The notes below the pieces were generated by a model. The model ran no database searches and was not told the DNA's origin. It saw only the letters and a list, made by a program, of their open reading frames with translations. From assembly GCA_963978545.1 (NCBI GenBank), contig OZ021731.1:22233093-22297092 (forward strand): a stretch of 64,000 bases of DNA. The letters run 5' to 3'. Source of the stretch: Linyphia triangularis (taxonomy: Eukaryota; Arthropoda; Arachnida; Araneae; Linyphiidae). Both the position numbers and the translations under genes were made by a program. This document shows positions 23,026-33,900 of this stretch, piece by piece (the stretch's first letter is position 1; every line of letters starts with the position of its first letter).

Positions 23026-23757
23026 ACTAGGGGTGGGGAACATTGCACAACTTTCAATGACACTATATTACTGATGTGGATTTATGTCATTTATCATTTT
23101 TATATTTTCATCATTCATTTAGAAAAAATAGCCAGTTTGGCAATATTTTTAGCGATAATTCTTATACGAGTCTTTAAAAAAAAAAAAAAATCCATCAAAA
23201 TGGTGCTTTTGGCGATATATTTATTGAAAATTCTTATATTATCCTTTCTTGTAAGTCAAACTGAGCTGAGATGAAAAAACGATCGTTGAAGAGGTATGCT
23301 CAAGAAAAGAGAACTTTGTGTTAAAGGTATTCGTTTTTCAACCTTTTACTCCATTAAAACATTTTTAAGGGAATTTCAGAGATGGGGATATTTAGAACAC
23401 TTTAAGGGGCATTACCAAAGCGATTTTGAACAAAATCATTAGAGCCCGTTTTAGCAATAACTGAAAAAACATGATATTTTCATTGGCAGATACCCTGTGC
23501 GCATGCGCGATTTTGACGAAAACAATAATGGTAGGTCCTTGTGCTATAACCAACCCGCACACCAAATTTGAACATCGTAGGTCAGTTTGTTCAGGAGTTA
23601 GGCTGACCACAGACAGACATTTTTCCTTTTTGGAGATCAGGATGTTCCAAAACGTTGAGAAATGCGCAAAAAGAGAAGGAAAAAAAAATTAAATTTTTTA
23701 TTGACCGAATACTATACTTTCATTACCCTATGTACACATATGGGTAATTGAAAGTAA
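23026..23757. repeat. Direct duplicate P, copy 1 (0.73 kb)
   Basis: Begins ACTAGGGGTGGGGAACATTG and ends in a hairpin, CTTTCATTACCCTATG facing CATATGGGTAATTGAAAG. The whole unit recurs in the same orientation at 24262-24989 with scattered substitutions and small gaps. Probably two copies of one mobile element rather than a segmental duplication, because the 0.5 kb between them is unrelated. Confidence 0.8.
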
Positions 23758-24261
23758 AAAAAAAGTTTTGTTTCCTGTAACATGGTCAAAAATTTTAGGG
23801 TAGGTAGCCAGGAAAAAGTTTTTTTTTTGCTAAATAGTCTTGACAAAATACGCAAAAGAAAGTATTATGCCATTCTTAACGTTGGATTTAAAATTTATCA
23901 AAGGTGTGAAGAGTGATGGAAAATACTTAGGTATACATATTTCTATACAAAAACCAGGAATTGAAATTGAGGCCATCAATTGATAAGACTGCTCTAAGGA
24001 AATCAGTTTGTCCAGCGCTTAACAAATTATTAATCAATCATGCGATTGCTGTGACGTAATAATCAATTAATTGTTTTAACAGACATGTTTTTTAATAATT
24101 AATTTTTTAAAAAGTCTAAAAAACTTTAGGATAAAAATTTTTGTATTATAATTTCAGGTAGGTCGGATTACAGGAAACAAACCATTTTTTTTTTTATTTG
24201 GCCTTACTTGAAGATAAATACCTGAGCAAAAATATATTGTCCCCAGTCTCTTTATAATAAA

Positions 24262-24989
24262 ACTAGAGGTGTGGAACATCACACAACTTTCGATGACACT
24301 ATATTGCTGATGTAGATTTGTGTAATTTATCATTTTTATATTTTCATCAGTCGCTTAGAAAAAAATAGCCAGTTTGGCGATATTTTTTGTGATAATTCTT
24401 ATAAGGGTCTTTTTTGAAGGGGGAAAAAAAATCAAAGAAATAGGAATTTTGGCAATATGCTTATTGATAATTCTTATATTATCCTTTCTTGTAAGCGAAA
24501 CTGAGCAGATAAAAAAAAAATGATCGTTGATGAGGTATGCTCAAGGAAAAAGAAATCTGTGTTAAAAGCATTCGTTTTCAACTTCTTACGCCATTAAAGC
24601 ATTTTTACGGGAATTTCGGTGGTGGGAATGTTTAGAATACCTCAAGAGGCATTACCCCAGCAACTTTGAAAAAAATCGTTAGAGCTGTTTTTTAGCCATT
24701 ACTGAAAAACATGATTTTTTTCAATAGCAGCTACCTTACGCGCATGCACGATTTTGACGAAAACCTTAACAGTAGGTCCCATGGCTACCACAAACTCGCA
24801 TACCATACTTGAATATCGTAGGCCAATTTGTTCGGAAGTTATGCTGACCACATACACACATTTTTTCTAGACCACTTTTTTGAAATCAGGATGTTCCAAA
24901 ATGAGGAGAAATGCAAAAATAACAATTTTTTTTTGACCGAATGCTTTACTTTCATCACCCTATGTATACATATGGGTAATTGAAAGTAA
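24262..24989. repeat. Direct duplicate P, copy 2
   Basis: Same unit as 23026-23757, from AACTAGAGGTGTGGAACATC to the same terminal hairpin. The open frames in the two copies are not conserved, so no protein is claimed. Confidence 0.8.
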
Positions 24990-25097
24990 AAAAGACAATA
25001 TTAAAGTCTAGTTGTGACTAAAATCAAATTGTATAAGTGTCCCAAGCAAGAGCATTAGGTTATAACAAATTACATATAAAGGTAAATGCATTTTAGT

Positions 25098-25176
25098 CGT
25101 CTTCTCACTTTAGGCACTTCGAAAATAGCCTATTTTCGAGGTGCCTAAAATGTCTAAAGTGAGAAGACGCCTTAAT
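25098..25176. repeat. Small foldback, about 80 bp
   Basis: CGTCTTCTCACTTTAGGCAC..CGAAAATAG faces its reverse complement CTATTTTCG..GTGCCTAAA..CTAAAGTGAGAAGACG with almost no loop. One arm has a 10-bp insertion. Probably a foldback-type mobile element. Confidence 0.75.
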
Positions 25177-25555
25177 ATAAATTCTATTAAGTATTGATCT
25201 GTCAATATCTTTAATTTGAATGAAATTAAAAACTTTGTAACTTGGGTCGAATGTAAAAAAGGAAAAGTAATTTAATAAATGTTTTACCTTTGAATGAGAA
25301 GTTTCCGACCTTTACAGAATCAAAATCAATCTTGAAATTTTAATGAAAACATCTAAATATTGATAAAACTTTCAAGGTTTTGGTGCATGAAGATTTGAAA
25401 ATGTAACGTCCACCCAAGTAGGAATCTACATAAAAAATAAAAAAATTCATATTAATTAAAACACTTTTGGTGATGAATTGATAATTTTAGATATTGTATA
25501 AAATTAGTTTAGGAAAAGTGGAAGATAGCATAGAGATGCATGCAACACAAATAGT

Positions 25556-25731
25556 CGGTTTATACGCTTAACTACCTATTTTTTTGCATAATTACTGCTA
25601 ATCAGACCAGGAACCACAGCTTAACGTGGAATCCAAATCCCAAAGAACATCCATGCCTAACTCGGGATTTGAACCCAGCACCTTCGGCATGCAAGGCCAA
25701 AACACTAACCCCACAGCCATCAGGCGGGCGT
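25556..25731 (-). mobile_element. tRNA-derived SINE, type 2
   Basis: Reverse complement: GATGGCTGTGGGGTTAGTG (A box), GGGTTCAAATCCCG (B box), then AGGCATGGATGTTC. Near-identical flanks AACACAAATAGT and AACAAAAATAGT suggest a target duplication. Confidence 0.75.
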
Positions 25732-25739
25732 AACAAAAA

Positions 25740-27480
25740 TAGTATTTTCGTATGTGATTGTTTGACAAAGATTTAAATTATGGGTTTTTCAAGAAATGTT
25801 TATTTGGAAAATTTTTAACCATGGGGTGAATGTTTGATACTACTAAATTTTGGTGCCACACCATACTGCTGAATTTTCCCGAGATTATATCAAACGGAAA
25901 CTGAAAATCTCCTCTTTCTTAAGAAACAGAATTTATTAGGAATTATGTAGATATCTGTTATTTCAAATAAATGAAATCTCGGTAAATTCCTAGTTCACGT
26001 TTATGGGTTGGCGCACTTTTGAAAAGTTGGCGACAAAGCCAGAATGTCGCCAATTCGGAACTCCAATATGAAAAATTGAGAAACGAACCAGCTCCATGAT
26101 TTGTGGTATAGAAAGGTTGAAGCCAAAGCACGTCAATAAAAAAAATGGGGTTGCCAAATTTAGAACTGTATCGCCTACAAAACAGCGCCAAATCGGCTTG
26201 GCGATATTTTAACGTCAACTAGGAATAGACCGAAATCTCGCAGAAGCTACACAAATAAAGTCTGTAAAGTCGAGCCAGGTAGCCCATACATAAAAAAATA
26301 TGTGGTCATCCATAGGCAAATTTTCTGGTTTGGTGATTGTTCTCGTAACAAGAAACAAACCTTTCAATGTGATAAATACCAATAATAGATTTGAAATTAA
26401 TTCTTTGAATCTAAGCACCTACCATATTTGAAGAAAACAGTATGGGAAACAGGTGCACTAAAATTTTCATCATTATCATGAAATTATGCTTCAGAGCTTT
26501 ATTACTTAGTTTTATTTATTTAGAATTGAAAATACAAAATTTGAGTATTTATCAAAAGGAGGTCATGGATCCCCCCAAAAAATAATAATGTTGTCAACAT
26601 CAAAAAACAATTAATTCACTATGTTTATTAGTGATTTATGCATACCAGAACTTTTAATAGGTTAAGCTTAGAGTTCATATTTGTTATGATAAACAATAAA
26701 ATTTTTACATAAAGTGTCGTGATTAAACAAATGTAAACTAACAGCTTTGTCTATCTTAACTAACGAACAATACAATTCAGAAAAACTCAAACAGGTTTTA
26801 TATCCTAGTAGATTAAGATGACTAACAATCACAAGTTAAGAATACGCTTGATTAGCTTTTATAGTAAATATTCTTGGCGTATACGTTTCAAATAAATAGA
26901 AACGTTAAGTTACACCAAAGACAACAGATCATCAGGTAAATGGTTGTTTTTTTCTGGAAAATGTGAAATTTGCTGATGCAGATTTATGAATATTCGTTCG
27001 CCTAAAATTACTTTGAAGAAACTGAAAATCAGAATATATTCTATTTTGACCGAACTGATATTCCGAATCAAAACTTCATTTTTTTTTTTTTTTTTTTTGA
27101 TATTTAATATTCAAACAAAAATATGAGAGCAAGCAAAAAAAATAATAATAATGACCGGCTCTTGGGAGAAGTGTTGACACTGTTTTGATCAATAATTAAA
27201 CGACATTGAGTTTGTCTTTAGATATGTTCAGAGCAAAATATTCATCCTAATAAACATTACTTCCTGAGCAGGAAGGAAAAAAAAGAACTGATACAGTGAA
27301 TCTAAATACTAATTAGAGTTAATGCTAAATACGTTACACTTAAAGAACATATTTAATCACTTTTTATCATCATTATCTTTCAACTATCTTCATTTTTGAC
27401 GAAATAAATAAATTTAAAGCATAAATATGCATTTCATTGCAAAATTTTTAATGAAAAACTGTAATTTCATATCGAAATTA
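25740..27480. other. SPT5 intron 1, promoter-proximal part
   Basis: AT-rich; contains a T tract (27078-27099) and a minus-strand open frame of 86 codons near 26.0-26.2 kb that I cannot relate to any family. No repeat identified with confidence. Confidence 0.5.
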
Positions 27481-27502
27481 GGATCTAAAAACTTTCACCT
27501 AC

Positions 27503-27560
27503 CTTAGGAAATGGTTGACAATCTCCGAATGAAGTTGTCCGCCATCTTTATCAACGATCG
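27503..27560 (-). other. SUPT5H: SPT5 candidate 5'UTR exon 1
   Basis: Read on the minus strand, the segment ends CCTAAG followed by donor GTAGGTG (exon end 27503). The next exon begins at the SPT5 ATG, immediately after an acceptor AG, so the 5'UTR must come from an upstream exon; this is the best candidate. It carries the TISU/YY1-like motif AAAGATGGCGGA. The right boundary (transcription start) is not visible, and 27560 is only a guess. The implied intron is 6.2 kb (21278-27502). Another 5'UTR exon in that intron cannot be excluded. Confidence 0.6.
27504..27545 (-). promoter_or_regulatory. 13-codon upstream ORF of SPT5 with TISU-like start
   Basis: The ATG at 27545 sits in AAAGATGGCGGA, close to the TISU consensus SAASATGGCGGC, which directs initiation on very short 5'UTRs and overlaps a YY1 site. 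The ORF reads MADNFIRRLSTIS then TAA at 27506-27504. The exon ends one base later (G, 27503). After splicing to 21277 the message would read TAA-G-ATG, so the uORF stop is one nucleotide from the SPT5 start. Whether the transcript includes this ATG depends on the real start site. Confidence 0.5.
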
Positions 27561-27915
27561 CATTAATTATTAAATTAAAAACAAAATACGAAGATTTTTC
27601 CAAATTTTTATAATTTACACGATCTATATAATTAAAAGATGATTTATTAAGTTATTTTTGTATGCTTTTAAAGTTTATTTAATTTTCGTAATAACCTGTT
27701 CTCATTTCCAGCCAATCAAAACGCAGAATCAGACGCCAGATCAGCGAAGGTGACGTCACTCGCGTATTCCATGGACCGCCATTGCTGGAGAAAGACGTTA
27801 AGTATTGTCGCTTGTGAAATTGTGTAAGAAGATACTGGATATATGTGGCATGATTCTAAATTTTATTTAGCCATAATTGCTAGTTTTCTAAATCCACTAC
27901 ATTAGAACCAGGGGA
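27560..27915. promoter_or_regulatory. Putative bidirectional promoter of SPT5 and ZC3H4
   Basis: A GC-richer interval between the SPT5 5' exon (minus) and the ZC3H4 start codon (plus). It has CCAAT (27712-27716), a perfect cAMP-response element TGACGTCA (27751-27758) and two YY1-type ATGGCGG motifs (27776-27785 region and 27538-27548, minus strand). There is no TATA box at an obvious position. A short upstream ATG frame (27843-27905, plus) ends before the ZC3H4 ATG. Start sites are not determinable from sequence. Confidence 0.6.
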
Positions 27916-27995
27916 ATGGCGTTACAGAGCGAGGTTTCCCCAACCATAGTAGGGGATCCTAACAAAGATACACAGATTGACGGAGATACAAAAAG
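27916..27995 (+). CDS. ZC3H4: ZC3H4 provisional coding exon 1
   Basis: ATG at 27916 (G at -3, G at +4) follows an in-frame TAA at 27889-27891. MALQSEVSPTIVG, then polar residues. Exon 2 needs a phase-2 donor. Candidates are AAAAG|GTCGAG (after 27995) and ATCAG|GTTTAT (after 28022); both are weak. Assignment rests on position at the promoter and on phase, not on similarity. Confidence 0.5.
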
Positions 27996-30900
27996 GTCGA
28001 GTATCATACAAAATATGATCAGGTTTATCCAAACTATCACCTTGGTAACTTTTTGATTATAGGGCGGGTTTGGGATTTTATTTACAAGCAGAAGTATACG
28101 GAGTGTACCAATGCTTGCTTTGAAAGTCGAGATTAAGAATCCTAAACCTTTCAGATATTTTAATTAACTTTTTAATAAATGCATGTTTTTTGCAGAATTC
28201 AAACGTTAGATATTTAGTTCTGTTTGATAAAATTAAAATTCTACATAACAGGGATCTTGCCATAGTAATTGAGTGTAATAGTTAAGGATTCTTGAGATTT
28301 TAAAAATGGCCGACTGGTTACAACATATTCTGTCAGCCATTGTGATGGAAGTCTACTAAAATATTGCGACATAATTTGTGCAATAACCATTGGAGTAAGT
28401 ACCAAAGTAAATTTACAAATTTTTAACGAATTCATAGAAGTAATGATTTTTTCAAAACTGATAATCGTCAAACTTGCTTATAAGCTACTTTATTATTTTC
28501 GTTATTTTTTGGTTTTTAAAAATTATTATTTTAAGTGTACTTATTAATTGTAGATTGTGTATTTTGTGACTTGTTCAACCGAAATATATTTCTGAAATTC
28601 GTTGGGCACTTCTATCACCCTGTTCTTACTTTTGTAAGCCCCGTAGCTAATTTACATAATAGTAGCTATATACTAATAATCTAAATTTGACTTTTTGAGC
28701 TGAAACTCTCATTGAGTTTCATTGTTTATGAAATTCATTATAATTTTTTTTACTTCATTTTGTTATCTAAAAGTGTAGGCAGTATTTGTCCAATGATTAT
28801 ATTGTTTTGCTTGATTGCGCAATGCTTGGCCTTGTTCGTACTACGTACGCTTGTAGTACCATATGTTTTGAATATCAAGCTTTGACAAACGTTAAGTTTT
28901 TAAACATTATGTATTTTTTTAAGTGTTCAGAATTTTAAATATTTCTCATTGTTGTTAATAAAAAGTAAGACTTTGGAAATGTTGGGGGAAACGGAACTTT
29001 TCCCCCTTCTCCCCCCCCCCCCCTTTCTTTCCTCCTTTTTCGTCGCTGCTGCGGCAACTTTTTTTCTCGAAAAAAAATTCTGGATTAATTTTTTAGAAAT
29101 GTATAAATATATCCACCTAATACCTTTTTCTTTCCATTGTGCTTCATGGATTTTTTTTATCGAATTTTACTTCAATATTGATGGCTGTGAAGTTATGGTT
29201 GAACCCTGCCTGCCGAAAGTATTGGGTTCGAATCCTAATTAGTCTCATATATTCCTTGAATTCCACCATTGAACTGCTGGCATACATACCCAAGCGTGAT
29301 TCTGTTGAATTTTTACACATCTTCAGATTTTACCTTATGAATTTTTTTTAAACGTATTTAAGAACTGTTCATTTACGCTAAACGAGTCCTTTAGGCGTGA
29401 AAATGCAGAACACCTGGCTCAGAGTAGAATACGCTCCTGACTTGCCAGAGGATTCATCTTCGATTCCTGTGATGTCACAGTAAAATCTGCTAAAATTAAG
29501 CAAGATCCTTGTGTCATAGATGGTAGCCTTTTTTTATTTGGCTGCCTTGGTGAGATTTATCTGGGTTTTCTCCCATTAGTAATAAAAGGCAGTTCTCTTC
29601 CAAGATTTATCGTGATGCGTTATATTTTGGTAAACTTTATCCTTGTGTAGTTATATAATAAAAATTAAAACTAATTAAATAAAAAAAGTATTTTACCATA
29701 CTTTTTTTATATTTTAATAATTTAACCAATCAATTAATAAATCCATTACACATTCTGATAAATTTACCAGAGTACCTTATGTTAATATTTAGAATTTTTA
29801 GGGTGAATTGAAAAACTAATGTAAATTAATGTTTTTGCTTGGGGGCCATTCACAAATGGCGCAATTTTTTTTTCTATTACTGGTTACATTGTTTATAAGA
29901 TCTTAAAAATTAGTCAGAGGTTGGTTCAATTTTAAGAAGTTTCTTTTATGTTTTTTCAATGACCTTAAAACATCGTTTCGTATTGAGGGATCAATATTTT
30001 TTATTTTTAAAAAGCAATGACGGGGAGTACATAACTTGCGAATGGGGGGTATATAAAAAGAACGCTTATGAAGTTAGATATTTTGAATATCCTGGTTTTA
30101 ATATCTCTGAACTCATCAGAAAAATTGAAGCCCCCGATATAAATCTTGAAACTTACACAAGAGGGGGCAGTAATTCTTGCAAGATTAAAAAAATAGTTTC
30201 ATGAAAACTATAAAACTAAGATAGTTTTTTTTCTCTCTTTTGAAATGTTATTGTGCAGCTTTTTTTTTTGTAATAGTCAAATTACCTTAGCCACATTCAG
30301 TGTGAACCGGCTTAGAAGTTAATGAAGTCGGTTACTCGATTCTCTCTTCGTGTTAGCTTGGAAAATCGGAAGCTGTGACGCAAGTGTTAACAACACAAAC
30401 GTTGAAACATCTGTTGAGAAGTAAATTGCTGATTTCTCCAAGTAATCAAGGGGACAGACACATTTCGAATTAGATTAAAGTACCTAATTGATGTTCAAAG
30501 AATTAGCGCTGTACCTGCCAGTTAAAAAAACATCAATCAGTATGATAATTTTTCGCAAAATATTTTTTAATCCAAGACAGATTTCTTGTATTTCGTCAAA
30601 AATTAGACATAATTCATTTAAAATAATTGTTTTAGTCTTTAAAACTCCACAAACTTCGATTTTATATAATTGTTAATTAAACCCTTTATATTATGGGTGA
30701 TTTTTTGTAAGCCCACCAATATATACTTTTTTTTTTGGTGGCTCTTTTTATGATCGATAACAGAAATAGGTCACCATATCACGTTTTAATTCTTAAAACT
30801 CGTGGCTAAGTAACAAAGAGTGACCACAGAACCGGGTAAACCTGGAAATCAGGGAAATGTCAGGGAACTTTTTAAAATTTCATGAAAATCAGGGAAATTT

Positions 30901-33900
30901 TGTATCATTTAAGGTAAGTTCATCCATATTTTGGCGGTATTTACTCGGGAGATTTGTGGTAGTAAGCCATTAGAAGTTTAATGTTACGGAATAATTTAAA
31001 CTTTTCATTACCAGCAAAACCACTTAAATTTTTTTTGCATAGTATCTCTTTAGCATATAAGCTCTTATTTTATCAGGGTTTCTAGACATCTGGAAAACCT
31101 AAGAAAATTGGGGAAATTTGAAAAAAAGTTTGCCCTAAAATCAGGGAATTTTTTAGAAATCTTTAAGGGAATTATCAGGGAACTTTTTTACCTGAATTTT
31201 ATGGCCAACCTGACAGAGAATACATTTAGCGTGTGAGGGTACTAAAGTTCGATATCCATCATTGGCTTTCTACGTTCGCAGGTTTTAAAATTAGTAGACG
31301 TGACAGTTTTTTTGATCTCGCGTTTTGTGAAAAATTCATTTGAATTAATCTAGATTCAAAATCTTTATTTTGCAACTGCAGACAACATTCGCAATAAATG
31401 TTGGGTCCTGCTCGTTTATTGCGATTTATCTCTACAAAAATTTCACTTTTATTCGCTACGGTACCAGAAATTCCCTTTAGTTTAAATTAAATAAGTTTTT
31501 TTTAGAAAACTTAAAACTCGCCCAGAAATCCAAAAGCATGCACGCAACAAGTACCGCTCTCTACATAAAGCAGCAGTTATTATGAAAAGTTTATCATTAA
31601 AAGTAAATCGACTCGGTTGTCTGTACATGTACTGTTTAATTTCGACAGCTGACTTTCGTTATCTTTACGGTTAAAACGTCACATATCTGCCTACATCGCT
31701 CCCTTTAGGATTGAAAAAGGCAACAGATCGCAAAATAAATTGCTGTAAGTTGATATAAATAACTTTTTTTAAACACATTGTGCACACAAATCTTAATTTA
31801 GTTTTCGTATTCTTTTTAAAACATTCGAACTAAACTGTTTGTTAATTTAACTTAATTTAGTTTATTCGAACTTAAATCAATTTAATTATTGGTAAAGAAA
31901 AAGCAACAGGAATGACGGCGGTATTTTATTTGAAAGCTTTTCCGAATTTGTGACGAAAGACTTATTAACAGATTATTTAATGTCGGTGTTTTCCAACAAA
32001 AAATATAGCGCTTACGCTTACTACACTAGATAGGAATTATTATATAGTGGCAATTGTCGCTGTTTATTTTTCTATGGACATCATTTTTTAGATCCACTCC
32101 CGTCCTCCTTCTTTTTTTTGAAAGAGGGGAAGACGAAAACGTCAACTTCCTTGTTTTTGTATTCGAGTTTCTTCCTGCTTTTCAAACCCTCACATCTGGG
32201 AAAATATCATGAGTGAAAGTAAGAGATAAAAAAATATCCTATGAGTGAAATTCAGTTAGCTCTAAAAAAGCAAAAATATTATAACCCATAAGAACATTTT
32301 TTTAATTTTTTTTTTTTATATGCATTGTAAATTTTTACTTTCATTAACAAAGCGCCGATACCAAAAACATTTCTATCGGCTACAAACTACGTTTAAAAAT
32401 TTATTAAAAATGAACGTGAATTTATGCTCTCGTATCCAAATAGTATATATTTATACTGATTAAAGTAATTTTATAATTTATATACGAAAAACAAATTTAC
32501 AGCAAAGAGTTTCAACAATGGTCGGTTTAATGCTTTTTTAATGCGATTGGATGACGGCAAGTTGGTTTATTAGTATTCCGTAAACTCGACCTTTTAGTGA
32601 CGGTTACGGCCCAAAATTTGATAGAATGCATTATCCTCGACATCGAACCTATCTGTCGAGTTTCAGCCTGATTGGATGACGGCAGAGGGTTTGTTAGGCC
32701 TCCACAGAGTTATCGCTCATCGACACACAAAATCGAAGTTAATATAAAGGATTTAAAACAACATCTTTTAACCGAAAGCAATTTATTTACTGACAAATCA
32801 GTTCAGCTTGCATATTTTTTATGCATAAAAAGCCTAGCAAGATTCCCGTTATTTTTTATCATTTTTGTCCTGGAATAGCTACAACTTTTATTATTAAGTC
32901 TTTGGCATGAGTAATGAGTATACCTTGGCGAATCCTTCTAGAACGCAAAATATAATTAACGTAACGTATTCTAGAAAGTGTGGACTCTTTCTTCTCTTTT
33001 ATTATATTTGAAAGCCAAAACATTTCGATAATTGGCCGCTAAATAATAACTATACTAAACTTCAACTTAACTAGACATCACTTAGACGATAGATCGTCAT
33101 GGTGCTCATAGGTATTTAATCCATTTTGGCGGAGTGAAGACATAATTCTCGCCAAACCTTACAGCCTTTTGTTCTCAACAGGGTTGTGGTTTGGCGAGAA
33201 TTATGTCTTCACTCCGCCAAAATGGATTAAATACCTATGAGCACCGTGACGATCTATCGTCTAAGTGATGTCTAGTTAAGTTGAAGTTCAGTATAGCTCA
33301 TGTTTAGTCAGTTATGGCACCTTTTATTTTATGAGGGATATCGAATTTCAAACACATTCAAATCGAAAATAATAAAAAGGAAACTAAATAATTATTCAGA
33401 AAGACAGTAATTTGCTTATTAGCAAACCTATTACTGACGTCTGCACATCATAGGTAATAGGTATTTGATGCCTTTCAAAATGTTTACTTGCATTTAAATA
33501 TCAAGTGTATAACAAATTGAGTTTCTGTTAGTGGTTATTTAAAGGTCCTGAAATTCGGATCAAAAAGGTGCAAGGATGATTTTTTTTACACTCGCTATGT
33601 TACAAGCTTCTAGCCCAATGCATTAAGAAACTACTTTCTATAAAACATTGAAAAGGATCACTTAATGAAGTGATATAAATTATAAATAAAAACTAAAATA
33701 GCAAATTACAAAACCATGTGGAACCATATACATTGACGTAGGGATTCTAAATATAAAATAAAATGTACTAGACACTATTTTTATTCTCCGAAAACAATTC
33801 TATCTTTTGCTAACTCGCCAATTTATCGCAACTAGATTAGATTATACATTTAGAAGATTTTTGATTTTTTGCTCATCTTGAAACCAATTTCAACTGGAAA

